Shown piece after piece: positions 1 through 13,500 of a DNA stretch of 64,000 bases. Source of the stretch: Fremontodendron californicum (lineage: Eukaryota; Streptophyta; Magnoliopsida; Malvales; Malvaceae); contig JAULJL010000010.1 of NCBI GenBank assembly GCA_030761205.1, positions 501,001 to 565,000 on the forward strand, given 5' to 3'. The position numbers were made by a program, and so were the translations under genes. Numbering within the stretch: the first letter of the stretch is position 1; each line of letters starts with the position of its first letter. The notes under the pieces were generated by a model. It saw only the letters and a program-made list of their open reading frames with translations, made no database searches and was not told the origin of the DNA.

Positions 1-528
1 AATCAAAGAAGCGGGTTCGGGACTCGGTTACGTGTGGGGAAGGATTAGCACCCCCACAACTCCCGTATAAAACGGTACCTTATTAATCATGTGTTATCTC
101 AAGTCTCGGTAAAAAGTCGGTTTTAAATTTAGTATTTCAAGTTAATTCCAAATTTAAAAAAAAAATAATTTCATTTTTAATTGAAAATGATCCGGAATTT
201 ATAAATTCAAAATTTTCCTATATTCCCCAACAAACTTGGCAAAATATAAAAAAATTTATTACTTTGAAAATTTTTCGAATCATTCTCATTTTAAAGAAGA
301 TATTCCATTATTAATGATAATTGATGATACCCTCCCCAGTAAACCTGGCAGAGAACTCATGAATTATTTTAACTTGGGAATATCTTTATTTTATTGAAAA
401 TCATTACCTTTTTCAAAACATTTTTAAAAAATATGAATATGTATGACATAAATAAAATTACATAGCAAAGTCTAAATAATATAATGCAAACTAAATGATA
501 TGATATAATTTAAATGTCTTAGCATATT

Positions 529-755
529 CTAAATGAAATGAAATGAAATGACCTAGGTAACATGATATATTCTATATGAAATGTAATATCCTAAGTCATA
601 TGATATATTCTAAATGAAATAAAATATCCTAAGTGACATAATATATTCTAAATGAAATAAAATGACCTAGGTAACATAATATATTCTACATGAAATGAAA
701 TGACATAGGTAACATAATATATTCTATATGAAATGAAATAATTTAAATGACATGG
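529..755. repeat. Tandem array of about 38-bp AT-rich units inside the LTR
   Basis: Five to six imperfect units are visible, of the form CTAAATGAAATAAAAT then ATCCTAAGTGACATAATATATT. The first unit is slightly longer, and neighbouring units differ by a few substitutions. The array is noncoding and belongs to the long LTR. Confidence 0.7.
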
Positions 756-3318
756 CAAATATAAATGATATGGCATATAATCTAAATGACATGAAACATA
801 AAATAATGCTATCATATAATATGCATGGAAATAAAAATAAAAATAATAATGCATGAACATAGTATATGCTAAATAATATGACAAAAATAATTAAATAAAA
901 AGCATAGGATATCATGAAATATTCAAAACCATATAACAAATAATATGATATCAAAAATTTAAATCTAAGATAATAACACCATCATGAAAATTAAACATAG
1001 CAAAAATTACATATTATATAATATGCATGAATATGGAAAATGCAATGCATGAGAATGTATTTTTTCCTTTAATCAAGGAAATCCATATATCTAAAAAGAT
1101 ATCCGGCTACCTTAGGAAAATATATCAAATTAAATATTCTAAAACCAAAATACTTTGTTATTGTTTGAAAACAATTTTGAAAAGCTTAGATTAAAAATAA
1201 AAACTTAGCTAAACCCTTTTTTAAATGGCTCTAATTTCCTAAGTTTAAAAATCCCGGACTTGACCACCCTTAACCCGAGACTTAAAAAATCATTTTTAGA
1301 GTTTAAAAAGGCTTAGAAACTACCCTAAGTCAGTAGCTAAACTTCCTAATCAGCCCTCTCTAAGTAACTTAACCAAAACAGAAAAATAATTTTCCTTTAA
1401 ATTCAATTCTGCCTCTACTGTCCAGTTTTAAATCACGATGTTTTATCCTAATTTTAAAAATTCAAAAAAAATCTAAAAAAAATACTGGAGACTCAGGACA
1501 TGTAAAACTACACCGAAAAAAATCGGCTTAATGTTTTTATTAAAGATGACTGCCCAGAAAAATCGGGAAAGTATGAGTACTGGGTGAAAAAAACTATTTT
1601 GCCAAAACACATTTTTTTGCCTTTGATAAAATCATTTAAAAATCAAAGTAAAAATATTAGAGACTCTCTAAATGACTCACAAACAGTAGGTAACACTTTT
1701 GAAAAGTTAGGCAAAAAATTGGCTAAGTAAAAAAAAATCACAAAGGTAAAATAATCAATTTGACAACTCTTCAATTTTCCACAAGTATGCTCAAGAGAGC
1801 ATGACTTTGAACCATTGATTGGCCTAAGTCATAAGTAAAGTGGCAAGGACATGAAATGCATGAAAAATACAGCAAATATGATGCATGAAATGCATAATTT
1901 AAAACCTAAATGACATGAAAATGCATGGCATCAATAAAATATCCTAGACCTAAATGAACTTGCATGGCATTTAATGCAACCTAGGTCTAAAATGCATGAA
2001 TATGCATGGCAACACAAACCAAATTTAAGCCTAAAATATGCATGGCAATAACACAAACATATGGCATGCTTAAACAAAATACTCAACCAAATATCATGAA
2101 AATGCAAACCTATCAACTAACATAACAAAAATGCACACACAAAGCATACAATATGAGGGTGGCCGAATGGTCCCATGCTTAAAATGAGCATGGAATTTTC
2201 ACAAACACATGATATACTAACATGCTTAGCTAAAGAATAACACTCAAATCATGCAAATATAAAGTAAAAGTAACCAATAGGCATTTTCACAAACACATGG
2301 ATTACAAAATATAAAACATAAACAAACTTAAACATTTTGAAAACAAAAAATCAAAAATGCAAGACAAGTAAAATAAACATGATAATAAGATAATAGACTC
2401 AAAAAAAGAAACAAGCAAGCAACCAAATTAAAACAAACTTAATATTTATGTATTAGAAGAAGATTTAAAGAATCAAAACTTGTTAAATATCAAGAATAAC
2501 ATGAAATAAAAAATGCAAATAGCAACTACACTAAAAACAGACCATTCGGCCACCCCTATAACAAAAGGGAAAAAAGTTTCAAAGCTTTTTTCCAAGAAAG
2601 TATGAAGAAGAACTTGAAGAAAAATATTAAAAACACTTATTTTAAAAGAAAAATCAAAAGAAACTCACCAAAATAGTAATCAAAACAGCAAATCAAGAAT
2701 GGAAAATCAAAGAAAGTGCAAGAGTATGGTGCTTAAAGCAACCTCTAGAAGCTATCTTTCAAGCTTTTTCTCTTCTAACTTTCTTTTCTTTTCTAAACTT
2801 TTCTTTTTGCCTTTCAACAATGGAGAGAAAAATCAGCCAAAACCAAGAGAGAATAGAGAGTGAATAGCTGAAAACAAAAGAGAGAATGACTCCTCCTTGT
2901 AGTGGCCGAATGGCCCTCTTTAGGCTAGGATGTTGTCATTTTTCATTCAACCAATTTTCATCCAAAGGCTATTGATCCAAGATGTTTAAAAGATGAAATT
3001 ATCACCCTTAGATTAGGCCATCAGCTATCCACAATTACAGCTGTTAGAGAATCTTAAGCCATTATGTTGACACTCTCCCTCTTCATGCATTGGTCCATGT
3101 GGCTTATTTGCAAAGGCTTGATCAAGAAGTAACTAACTTACTCTTCATTGTTGGCCTTTTCATTAAAAATCAGAAAATGTCTAGCCATTCTTGGGCCTTG
3201 GCCGGCCAACCCCTTTTCTTCCAGCCCATGTTTCATTTTTTTAAAAGGCAAGAAAAGCTCTTTTCCGTTTTTTTGGTAAAATGACCTTTTTGCCCCCCGA
3301 ACATAAATAAATGACAAA

Positions 3319-3960
3319 CGGACTCCAAATTCAAACTTTCTTTTTTCAATACTTTTAAAATAATAAAAAATTGAATTCTGGAAGTTTTCAAAATTTTCCG
3401 AGTCCATTTTCTATTTATTTGGATTTTGTTTTCCAAAATTGCCTTTTTATGCTCCCAAACTTTACCATTTTTTAATCGAGCTCCAAATTCAGATTTTTCT
3501 TCACCAATCTCTTCCAAATAATTTAAAAGTGTGATCTGAAAGTTTTTCATAATTTTTGGAACTCATTTGGTATTTATTCGGGATTTATCTGCTTGAATTA
3601 CTGCATAGGGGGCCCGGGATTTGGCCATTTTGAAAACGAACTCCGAATCCAGATTTTCTTTCACCAATCTCTTCCAAATAATTTAAAAATGATATTTGAA
3701 AATTTTCAGAATTGTTGGAGTTCATTTGCTATTTTTTCGGGATTTATCTTCTTGAATTTCTGCATAGGGGACCCGGGATTTGACCATTTTGCAAACGAAC
3801 TCCGAATCAAGATTTTCTTTCTCCAATCTCTTCAAAATGATTTAAGAATGAGATTTGAAATTTTTCATAATTTTTGAAGTTCATTTGCTATTTTTTTCCA
3901 AATTTTCTAATTTTGCCCTTTTGCCTCCGAATCTCGATTTTGCTCAAAACAAGTCCGATT
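3319..3960. repeat. Tandem array of about 160-bp units inside the LTR
   Basis: About four units begin near 3319, 3480, 3640 and 3798. Each opens with a variant of GAACTCCGAATCCAGATTTT and continues through TTCACCAATCTCTTCCAAAT and GGGATTTATCT. The two middle units also share GCATAGGGGnCCCGGGATTT. Outer units are more diverged. The small ORFs here are fragments of the repeat and have no protein signature. Confidence 0.75.
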
Positions 3961-4835
3961 TTCAGATTTTCTTCAAACTGAGCCTTGGGCTATCCTTTTT
4001 TAATCACTCCTCATCCATTAGGGGCTTTAGCCTTACCGAGTCGGGTCATTTCTGTAATTCTTCCCAATTTCATCGAAATCCACTAAAAACCCTAATTCTC
4101 GATTTTCTTCCGGATTGACTTTTCTTTCAGTTTTTCTTTCAAGTGGCTTCTCCATTACCCGTAGTCAATACTTATCTTTCATTTGGAACCTTCAATTTTG
4201 ACCAATTCGATCGTTTAAGCACTTTTCCCCAAATTTCCCAGATTAAGATTTTCTTTCTACTGAATCTCCATAACCCAACTTCTGAACTCCATATCTTTAG
4301 ATGTAGACCTCGGATTATCAAAATTATTTCGCCATTTTTCAATTGCTTCAAATCTTGATTTTAAAAATGGGTTGACTTTTTTAGTAGTTGACTTTTTGGG
4401 GTTGACTTTTTCAAGTTTGACTTTTTATGCTCGCCTTCTTAGACTAAGTCCCGGATTACCACCTGCGGGATGAAAAAAGTCTTTTTACATTCTGAAACAT
4501 CAATTTAGGAAGAAAACATACCTGTTTTAGTGGTCCGGACAAAATTAGGTATCTACATATGCATAACCATATCTCAATTGATAAAGCTAAGTGAACTGAT
4601 TCTTTTACTTTGTTACTTATTAAATCTTAGATTTCTTGAAAACTATTAATTACAAGATATATCACTCACGTGCAACGCACGTATAGCTAAACCTAATGTA
4701 ATATAAATGCACCTACTTTTTTCTTAATCAATCAGACTTACTATTGTGTTAACTTCTTCGTTACCTTTTTATACTTTCACTGTTTTCTCAATTATAATCA
4801 AACCTGCTTGGTATCTCTATTAAATACAAAGTTTG

Positions 4836-4838
<3 letters not shown>

Positions 4839-4876
<38 letters not shown>
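4839..4876. repeat. (AT)n microsatellite
   Basis: An uninterrupted AT dinucleotide run in the spacer after the long LTR. From 4558 to about 5459 I see no gene. A second, shorter CA/TA run lies at about 5405-5438. Confidence 0.95.
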
Positions 4877-4878
<2 letters not shown>

Positions 4879-5404
4879 ACACTGAATTTCCGTAACAACG
4901 CGCGGGTCCGATTCTAGTTTATGTCAATTTTCACAACCATCAAACCGGACCCCATCGACTTAAATCCCTGCCTTTCCTTTAATCTTATCTCTCTCAAATG
5001 CACTAATTTTCATGTTTTAATTAAGCTAAATTGGTCAGAAACATACTCGAAATCCATGTGATAGGAGATTACAAAATATAGAAACTGTAGGGTATGAATG
5101 ACATGCCAAAACCGGCCCACATGAAACTAATAATTCCAGCTGCTTTAGATGGCGAAAGCTTGCTTCTTTCAGCTGCTCGTCAACATGAATTTCTTGTTTA
5201 ACAAAATTACAATACAGCTAGCACACAAATCTGCCTTTGCATCACGGCCTCACAATATAACCTCCTACATTTTCTAAGGTTGCTCTGAAATTTTTGGGGG
5301 TCACCTTGGCTTCACATGCATGAGATGACGTCCAAGAAAGAGAGAAATTAAGTAGATGGGAACGTGGAGGGATATTTGGGGGCCACCTTAGATTCACATG
5401 CATG

Positions 5405-5437
<33 letters not shown>

Positions 5438-5459
5438 GTTGAGCATCCATCCTTATTCC

Positions 5460-6735
5460 TGTTGGATATCAATATTTTATTTGGTATATAAATACGAAAT
5501 ACGTATATTAATACTTAAGTTGTCGTAAGTTGATACACGGTGCATAATTTATGTACACAATTGATATCATGTTTGAATGAGAAATTAATCTCTAAGTACC
5601 CACTTGAAGAGGAAGAAAGTTGGTTGATGTTAATGATTGGTGTGGAATCCCGCATAGGATGAACAAAGGCATAAGCTTGTGGTATTTATAAGCCTTGTTT
5701 CCATGAGGGGTTGGGTCCCAAGGGGCATCCAAGTTTTGTGATGGGTGAAGACCTATACAACTTGGGCTGAACCACACACGACACCGTCGCCAAGCCGGGC
5801 TTGGGTTGGGTTGGATTTGGTCAATAATTAATTTTTTACTGCCCAACAGACATAATTATTTCGGTCCAAACCGAACCGGTTCAAAATCCTCCAACCAAGA
5901 GACTTGTCTGTTTAAGAAGTACCTGTTTGGATCAAAATGTTTTGTTTTTCAAACATTATATCTGTTTTAACCGAACCGACTCGTTATCTGACCGAATCGG
6001 TTCCTTTCCAAATATTGTGTCTGTCCGAACAGTCATCTGATTTTTCTACATATAAAACCCGAGGGCAGAGTCTTTTAATGATAGATTTCAAAAATTATTT
6101 TTTATTCTGCTCTCGTTTTTTAAAGTGTCTTCTGTGAGAGAGACCAACATTCTTTTGGTTCGCCGTGTTGCTAAGAGTGTGCTCTCGACTGCAACGTAAT
6201 CGAGGAGGCCTGGGAGACGAATTGCAATATATTGTAAGCACCTGTGAGACAGGCAATAATCGTCTTAAGGTCAGAGGTCCAACGTTGACTCGATTATCCT
6301 TTTCTGTATTCGGATTAACCTGTAAGTGTTGTCAATTTCCTTTCCGGAATATTCGTAATATATATATATATGTTGTTCTGCCGGAATTTCTAATAAGTAA
6401 TTTGTTCTTTAGTTTTTTTATTTATATTTATTAGTAATGAAAATAGTGCTAATTGCTTACAAGATTGCCATATCTTCATCCGTTGTTGTGTCAGCATCTG
6501 TAAATTAATATGACATCTTTTTTTTTGTTTCAGCATGGATGTCTTCCAACAGCGCGATTTATGGACCTTCAAGGATGTTTAGGTGCAACTGCTAGCAGTG
6601 CAGGGCAAGAATTAATTAATATTAGCCAGAAGATTGACATTGATTGTATCACATATTGTCAACTAACCTCAGAGCATCCTTTGTTTGTAGTGCTTAATTT
6701 TGAAGGAAGGAATACCAGAAAATCTGTGTTGTAAG
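5460..6735 (+). other. Degenerate LTR-retrotransposon remnant (possible)
   Basis: A stretch with LTR-like pieces but no confirmed boundaries. TGTTGGATATC at 5460 and CTGCCCAACA ending at 5848 form the short TGTTGG/CCAACA termini typical of Copia LTRs, but the flanks (ATTCC and GACAT) do not match as a TSD. Further on, a TATA-like ACATATAAAACCCGAG near 6050 leads into a GC-richer stretch (GGAGGCCTGGGAGACGAATT near 6205) that resembles the R/U5 part of some plant Copia LTRs. The ORFs here show no domain I recognise. It could also be unrelated spacer DNA. Confidence 0.3.
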
Positions 6736-7212
6736 CTAAGAACTACTTCATTTTTAATTCTCAATTCAGAGATAAATAAAATTGAAATTTCTTATCTTTC
6801 TTTTTAATTAATTGTCCCTTTTAGTATATTAATTACGCCTGCCATTTACATTAATGCATAAAATCTTCAATAATCAGCATGTTTTTGTTGTTCTTCATGC
6901 AACCTAAATAATTTTCATAAAGAATTTCTCTTTCTTGCTTATAAAAGCACTTATGAGCTATGGAAATCAAGATAGCAAATTTATTTCTTGTATTCTCTGT
7001 ACGTGCTTCTGACCTTTTTCCTTGCATTTTTCATTTTGCACACTCACATCTTACTTTTGCTTTAGAGTTTAAACCATATATACCTACCTACCTGCTCAAG
7101 TGATGTTTGGTCCATGTATATGTTCTTTGGAGCTACAACACCTATAAATAGAGAATGAAATAATGGTATACATTTACACTTACAATAGGAGAGGTTTGAA
7201 TTCTTTAGTGGG

Positions 7213-7243
<31 letters not shown>

Positions 7244-7533
7244 ACCCTTTAAATAGTAGACAGAAATCAATTATACAGTTCTTCATGTATGAAAATAAAC
7301 TCATTTAAATAGTAGATAGAAAATATACACACTATACATACTTTTCAATCTTACTAATTAAGTTGTAGTTCAAATTCTATGCTATGCTATCAACAGAACT
7401 CTTTTACTCCATCTACAAATTAAGAAAGGTGACACACAGTGTTGAGTGATTTGATGTTGTTTAAGAGCTTCAAAGCCCTTCTCCAACAAGTACAATAATA
7501 ATAATAATTCAAGATCCTAGTTTCATGTCAATT
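6736..7533. other. Spacer downstream of the kinesin gene
   Basis: AT-rich DNA with no supported gene. It should contain the 3' UTR and polyadenylation region of the kinesin gene just left of its stop codon at 7534-7536. A short (ATT)n run lies near 7497-7508. Confidence 0.6.
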
Positions 7534-10500
7534 CTACATTGAGTGACGACCATCTGCCCTGTCTTTTCTTGTCTGCTCTTCTTGAATATCTTCATAATCC
7601 TCCTCATCACCCCTCCTCCCAGCTTGATCCTTCCAATATGCAACCAACTTTTTCAATCGAGCCACCTCTTTTGAGCTAACGTTTTTGCTTGGATCATTCA
7701 CAATGGACCGAACTCTTGACGCATATCTAAAGTAGCAAGAAAAAAGATAGAAATATAACATTATAGACTTGGAAACACAAACAGCAATATAGCCGATTTA
7801 CCAAAGAAAATCAATTTCTTAAATCAAGATCACCACTGGAATAAGCATCTCACATCAGTTAAGCTTTCATCTTGTATTATTTCAACATCCAGTAAGAAAA
7901 TCTTACATTTCCACAAGACCTCGATAGTATAATTATCTCAAAAAGTAACCAGTATATTACTCGGATTCAGGTGTGAGTGTCGGATACACGGGTATGTGTC
8001 CGACAGATATGTTCAATTTTTTCCAAAATTTTCATATATTTGGAAGGTCCTTAGAGGATCATATCCCCATACCCATATCCGGAGACAAAGGTATTTCAAG
8101 AAAAATGAAAAGTCGAGACAACATAAGTAACCACAACAACAACTCTATCCAAAACTATTGCATATTCTCTAATTTTCACTCAGGCTGCTGTACGTTAACT
8201 ACTTCAGTTTAATATCGCAGAAACACTTGAAAAAACAAGTACTTTAATGTAGGCAAGTTGTATAGAAAGCATACGTTAGAGAGTTGTATGTCTCATCCAA
8301 ATTTGATTCAGCTGGGGACACGTTAACAAACATGAGTGTTTTGGCATTACCACCGAGTGAATCGCTCATTAACATCGTTAGCTTGTGATTCCTGTAAGGA
8401 ATATGTTGGCTGCCAGAAGATAAAGCACTAATGACATCCCCAAGTGCTGAAAGTGACTTGTTGATACTCTGTGCTTCTTTAAGTTGATCACCAACAGAAC
8501 CAGACTTCTTCACTCTCTCAGAACCAGCAAGGTCCACAAAACTTAGCTGCACATGAGATTATTAGATTGTCCTGTATCAACAATCATTCAAGTGCAAGTT
8601 TTTTTTTTCTTTTCTGTCCTTTTTCTTTATTTTGAAAAAAGAGTTGTTACTCAGTGTTAATGTCTAAAAACTTGAACTTGGCAAGGTACTCAATACTTCA
8701 TATGATTCAAATATGTGCAAACTCATTATATACTTAAAAATGATTATACCTTTCCCCTTGCAACAGACTGTGTTTGAAGATTGGTACTCTCAATAACAAC
8801 TGAAAGTATTAGATGAGATCTTGAACTTTCCTCATTCATCTGTGTCCCAGATATGTGTCTTCGTTCTGATCCTCTCTGAATAATGCTTTTTAACTCTTCA
8901 AAAGTTGAAATAGGCATAACCGTCGCATTTTCTACGGCCACCATGCCCTGAAAATCACAAACTAAAAGCAAATGAAAACTAGACAAACAAACATCATATT
9001 AAGCACACAACTAAACTAGAGACAAATAATCATAGAATATTATATAGCAAAAAAATTGCATAAGATTTATAAATTCTTCAATAAGCAATACCGCTGAAGT
9101 TAAAAACCCACAATCTATCCACTTTAAGCAATAATACCTTTGGATCTTTCTTTATATCAAGTTTCAGACGCCTAGCATTCTTTGGTAATAACAAGTCTAC
9201 AAGCGTATCCTGGTATAACTCCACCATATATGCCTGTCATGTCATGATGAATGTTAATAGTTAGGAGATGGGATACAAAATTTGATTTTCAAAACTTATT
9301 AGCAGGATCATTGCCAATTTAGGGCAAATGGAAAAGATCTCGACGCCTTGAAAAGAATTATGAGAGCAACCTGACAGTTTTAAACTATATCGATTAAATA
9401 TAATATCATGATTCAGATGTAGTCATCCAACAGCATAAAAGCAAGTAAAAAGGCGTATGAATTACATGTTTAATGCCCAAATTATTTGGAAAAAAAATAT
9501 GTTATGTATATAAATTATACAATCCTCAAAATAGTTACCTTCAATGAAAATGAGAATTTGTTGCTATCTCGCCTTAAAATTTTGAAAAGTTCTGCAATAG
9601 CTCGAGGTGTCAATCCGGGATTGCTATCTGATCCATATATTGTAAATGTCTTTCCGGAACCAGTTTGACCATAAGCAAATATGCAAACATTGTACCCATC
9701 TACAGCTGATTGAACCAAGTACTGCATCATAAATACCATAAAAGGAAAAGGCTTAAGGATATATAGTAACTTATAAAAGTACAAAATATCAAAATGTCCT
9801 ATACCAAGTTAATTTAAAATAAAATACTCAGTAGCTTACCCTTGTATCCCCAAAAACATCTTCTTGGGTGGCATTGTCATCAAAGGCACGATCATACATG
9901 TGTTGTTTTGCTTTATCATCCTTCCATGGATGTTCAACAGTGAATTCATCCAAGCCCGTGAGCACTTTTCTTTCCTTTTCAACCATCTCTTTCTCATTTA
10001 AAGGTCTCACACGACAAAAAACTCTAACCTTGCCTTTCATATCTGAAGTTTAAACAAAGGTTAATCATGTAGTAATCATTTAAAAGAAGAAAAAAAAAAA
10101 AAAGTGGAGCTATGTGCTATATACTGTGACATATATAATATCCTAAAACAGCTTCAACATGGTATTTTCAAAATAAATTGAAGAATTTATCTAGTTCATT
10201 CCAACCTTCTATAGTATTAAAATATCGCTTTCTTAAAACTTGTTCTTCCTTATAAAGCGCTTCTAACTCAGCAAGTTGAGCCCCTTGCATCTTCAAGATA
10301 ATAGCAGTTTGCTCATTCTTTCTATCAATATCCTGAAAGCACAACAAAACTTAATAGGTAGAAATGGATTCAACCAATGAATTTTGTGCAATAAGGATAT
10401 AAATGTTACATTTCCTTACAGAATTTCGGCGAATTTTTATATCTAACTCCCGCACATAGAGGACATGCTTTAAGATTAAAAAAGCCAAGTACCTCTTTCA

Positions 10501-13500
10501 TTTCCCTCAGTTCCTCTAATTCTTTTAAATTATTCTGCACTGCAGCGAAATCTGCATTTCTAATTGCAAGGGTTGACTCTGAAACAGCCAACTCATTGGT
10601 AACCCCTTCCAACTTCTTTTCAAGTTCAGACACTTGAAGCTTTAAGGCTTTGCATTCTTGCTCAAAGCTCTTCTTCAGAATTTTCACCTATATTTTGTGT
10701 GCCACTCAATAGTGAATTCATCAATCCCATTACTATGTAAAACCAACCACTTGTACAAATATAATTCCAATCTTACGATACTACCTCTTCATCTTTCTTC
10801 CTTTCTAGTCCAGTAATCCTCTGTTCCAAAATGACCTTCTCATTTGTTAATCTTTTTGTCTTTTCCTCAGCCATATGCAACTCCTCATTACGAAGTTTCA
10901 ACTCATCTTGGAGCTTGTGCAGTGACTGTACAATAAACCATAGTGCAAAAGGGTTCATCAATTACAAACCAAGTAAACAAATATATCATTATCATATATA
11001 AAATCAAACAGATGAGAAAGAGAGTTATTTACTAGCATCATACTTCTCTTTACAAGTCCTACCTCATTCACTGTTCCAGCCATGTCCCCTTTGGCATTAT
11101 TCTCTAAAGCTAGATTACTTAACTTAGCCAACCTAACTTCCATCGTCTTCTTCTCTAATAGAGCAGCCTACAATATTCAAATGTAAAAGCAGGTAAAATA
11201 CAAGGAAAAGTGATATAAACACCAATTTTGAAAGATTAAATATACTAGCCTGAAGAGCAGTATCCTTTTCTCCACATAATGATCTAATTCTATCACGGTC
11301 CAACATAACCTCCATTAAGTCTTCCTTCTCTTTCCTCAAGGCATTTTTAAGACACTCCAACTCTTCTTGTGTTTTTGACTCTTGCTTTTGCTTCTCGTGC
11401 AATTCTCCCAACAACTAAATTCAAGTACATAACCCATTAATTCCGAATGAAGTTCCAAGACAAAGAGAGATGCAATAAGCACTTCAGAAAGTGAAAAGGG
11501 AAATCTGGATTCAATGTCAATCAATAAATCTCCTTTCAAGCTTACTTGATTAGTGTCCTTTTGTGATTCTTCAACAGCTTTCGACAAATCCTGCACGCGT
11601 TTCTCATACACTTCTAGACTAGGAGGCTTAATATTGTTAGAAACATCTCCATTTACAGAGCCATTAGCAACAGACCGAGCTTTTGAGTAACGCCGTAACA
11701 TGACATCATTTATGTGCGTTTGAAGAGCAACACAAATTTCTTCCCCCTGCATAAAATGAAAAGATTCAATTGTTAACAAAAAATACAAAATGGTAGAGAG
11801 ATGCTAAAGTTCCATAAACAATGTTACTAAAAAATAAGACTAACGAGTGTTAGCACCTCATACTCCATTTCTTTGTAGGGTTCTGAGCTACAAAATGAGA
11901 GATACTCATCTCCAATCTCATCACCCCAACCCCCCTAAGTTTGAACCTAAGATCTCAAAGCTTAATGTCTCAAGATTTAACCATTATAGTGTCTTCTTGA
12001 AGAGTTGGACCACATATTCTTCGTCTATGTGATGGAATATGAATTGCATTTGTCTAAAAACAGATAGGGGGAGGAAGATAGAGAGACAGTTGTCTAAACC
12101 TGTTTAGTTTCAAATTGAAATATGTGAAGAACACCAGCGACTCGCATCTTGAAAAATACAGCAGTATTGCTGCTGCCAAACTGCATTATGTCTCTTAATT
12201 CAGCTGAATGTAAATACTCCTTGGGAACAGGACGAAAAAAGTGAACCTACAAAAATGAGCACATACATTAATGTTTAGCAATTGAAAAGTGAATAGTAAC
12301 AACAGAAACCATGAATTATCCAAAAAGAAAACAGAAACCATGACCCCAAACTGTTTTGAATTTGTGACAACAAAAAAAAAAATGTCAACTGACCCCACGC
12401 TTGTTGATACCCAAAATTATCCGTCCAGGCAGAAGTCCAATAGGATCATCAATTTTGCGAACACAGAAGAAAATTGAACTCCCATAAGGAAGTGTCCTCA
12501 ATATCCGTAGAAATTGTTGTCTTGCATCATCTTTTGTCAGATGTTCCTTGATGATTGCCAGAATAATTTATAATCAGAAGAAAATTTTACCACAGCAACA
12601 TGGATTTGGAAAACTAAATCAGTCGTGAATAAGGAATTTAAAAATTGAGGTTCTGACCATTGAACGGTAACGAGAAAGAATATCCAATTCCCACTCTCGC
12701 CTTGCTCGAGTAATTGCAATTTGTCTAGGAAGGAATCTTTCTAGGAGAGTATTCCAGTCACTAAAATGATATTTACATTAATCAACAAAATTTTGCATAA
12801 CTCAAATCCTCCTAAACAAAAAACAATTCCCTAATGCTTATGGAACCAAAAACAGTAGGAAATAAAAACACTATCATTACATGTATTGGAAGTTCAAATG
12901 GCTAACTAAAAGAAGTCTGCATAAGAAAACTTACGTGCATGATTCAGGGCTACCAACAAATCCAATCTCAGCCAAGATCTGTAATGCAGACATCTGCACA
13001 GCATCATCTCTTCCAACAGGATAATTGCCCAAAATGTAATCATGTTGTAACTGCATAAAGCATCAAAAGTTTTAAAATACACCAATTATGTTAAAGCTGT
13101 TGAAGACAAATTTAAACCAGATTACATACTTGAAAATAGGAAAGCTGTACAAACATTGGATCCGTTACAGCTTCATCTGACTCCCGAAATAGCTTCTTTT
13201 TAAATATGAGTTTACAGTGTAATATTTCCCCTTTACTTCGATCCTTAGCTGCCTTGACCTCCGCCAGCAGGTCACCGATATATTTATTATCATCTAACCC
13301 AATGTATTCCTCTATGTGGCAATAAGTAAGCATTAGACAATAGTGTCAGCAAATCTTTATGTAGGAAAATTATCGAGAAGTAAAATAGATACCATTCCCT
13401 GGATCAGGAGACTTGGAACCAGTAACAACTTTACGACATTCAAACAGGCTGAAGCTAGAATAAACTGACAGTTTAATTATACTCGCAAGCTCCTGATGCA

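Larger units (their letters stand above)
1..4557 (+). mobile_element. 3' part of a very long Ogre/Tat-like Gypsy LTR, cut by the window start
   Basis: No gene is visible here; every open frame is short and low in complexity. Near base 10 the sequence GCGGGTTCGGGACTCGG followed by AAGGATTAGCACCCCCACAA resembles a block I know from the long LTRs of Ogre/Tat Gypsy elements. The right edge, ...GGACAAAATTAGGTATCTACA at about 4557, looks like the usual 3' end of those LTRs. No primer-binding site follows, so this is a 3' LTR or a solo LTR. The body is AT-rich with two internal tandem arrays (529-755 and 3319-3960). The 5' edge and any coding region lie outside the window. The family assignment rests on recalled sequence resemblance, not on a protein domain. 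Confidence 0.55.

Noticed and set aside
5592..5846. An 84-codon minus-strand ORF as a gene
   Set aside because: Low-information sequence within a suspected LTR remnant; no recognisable domain or splice context.
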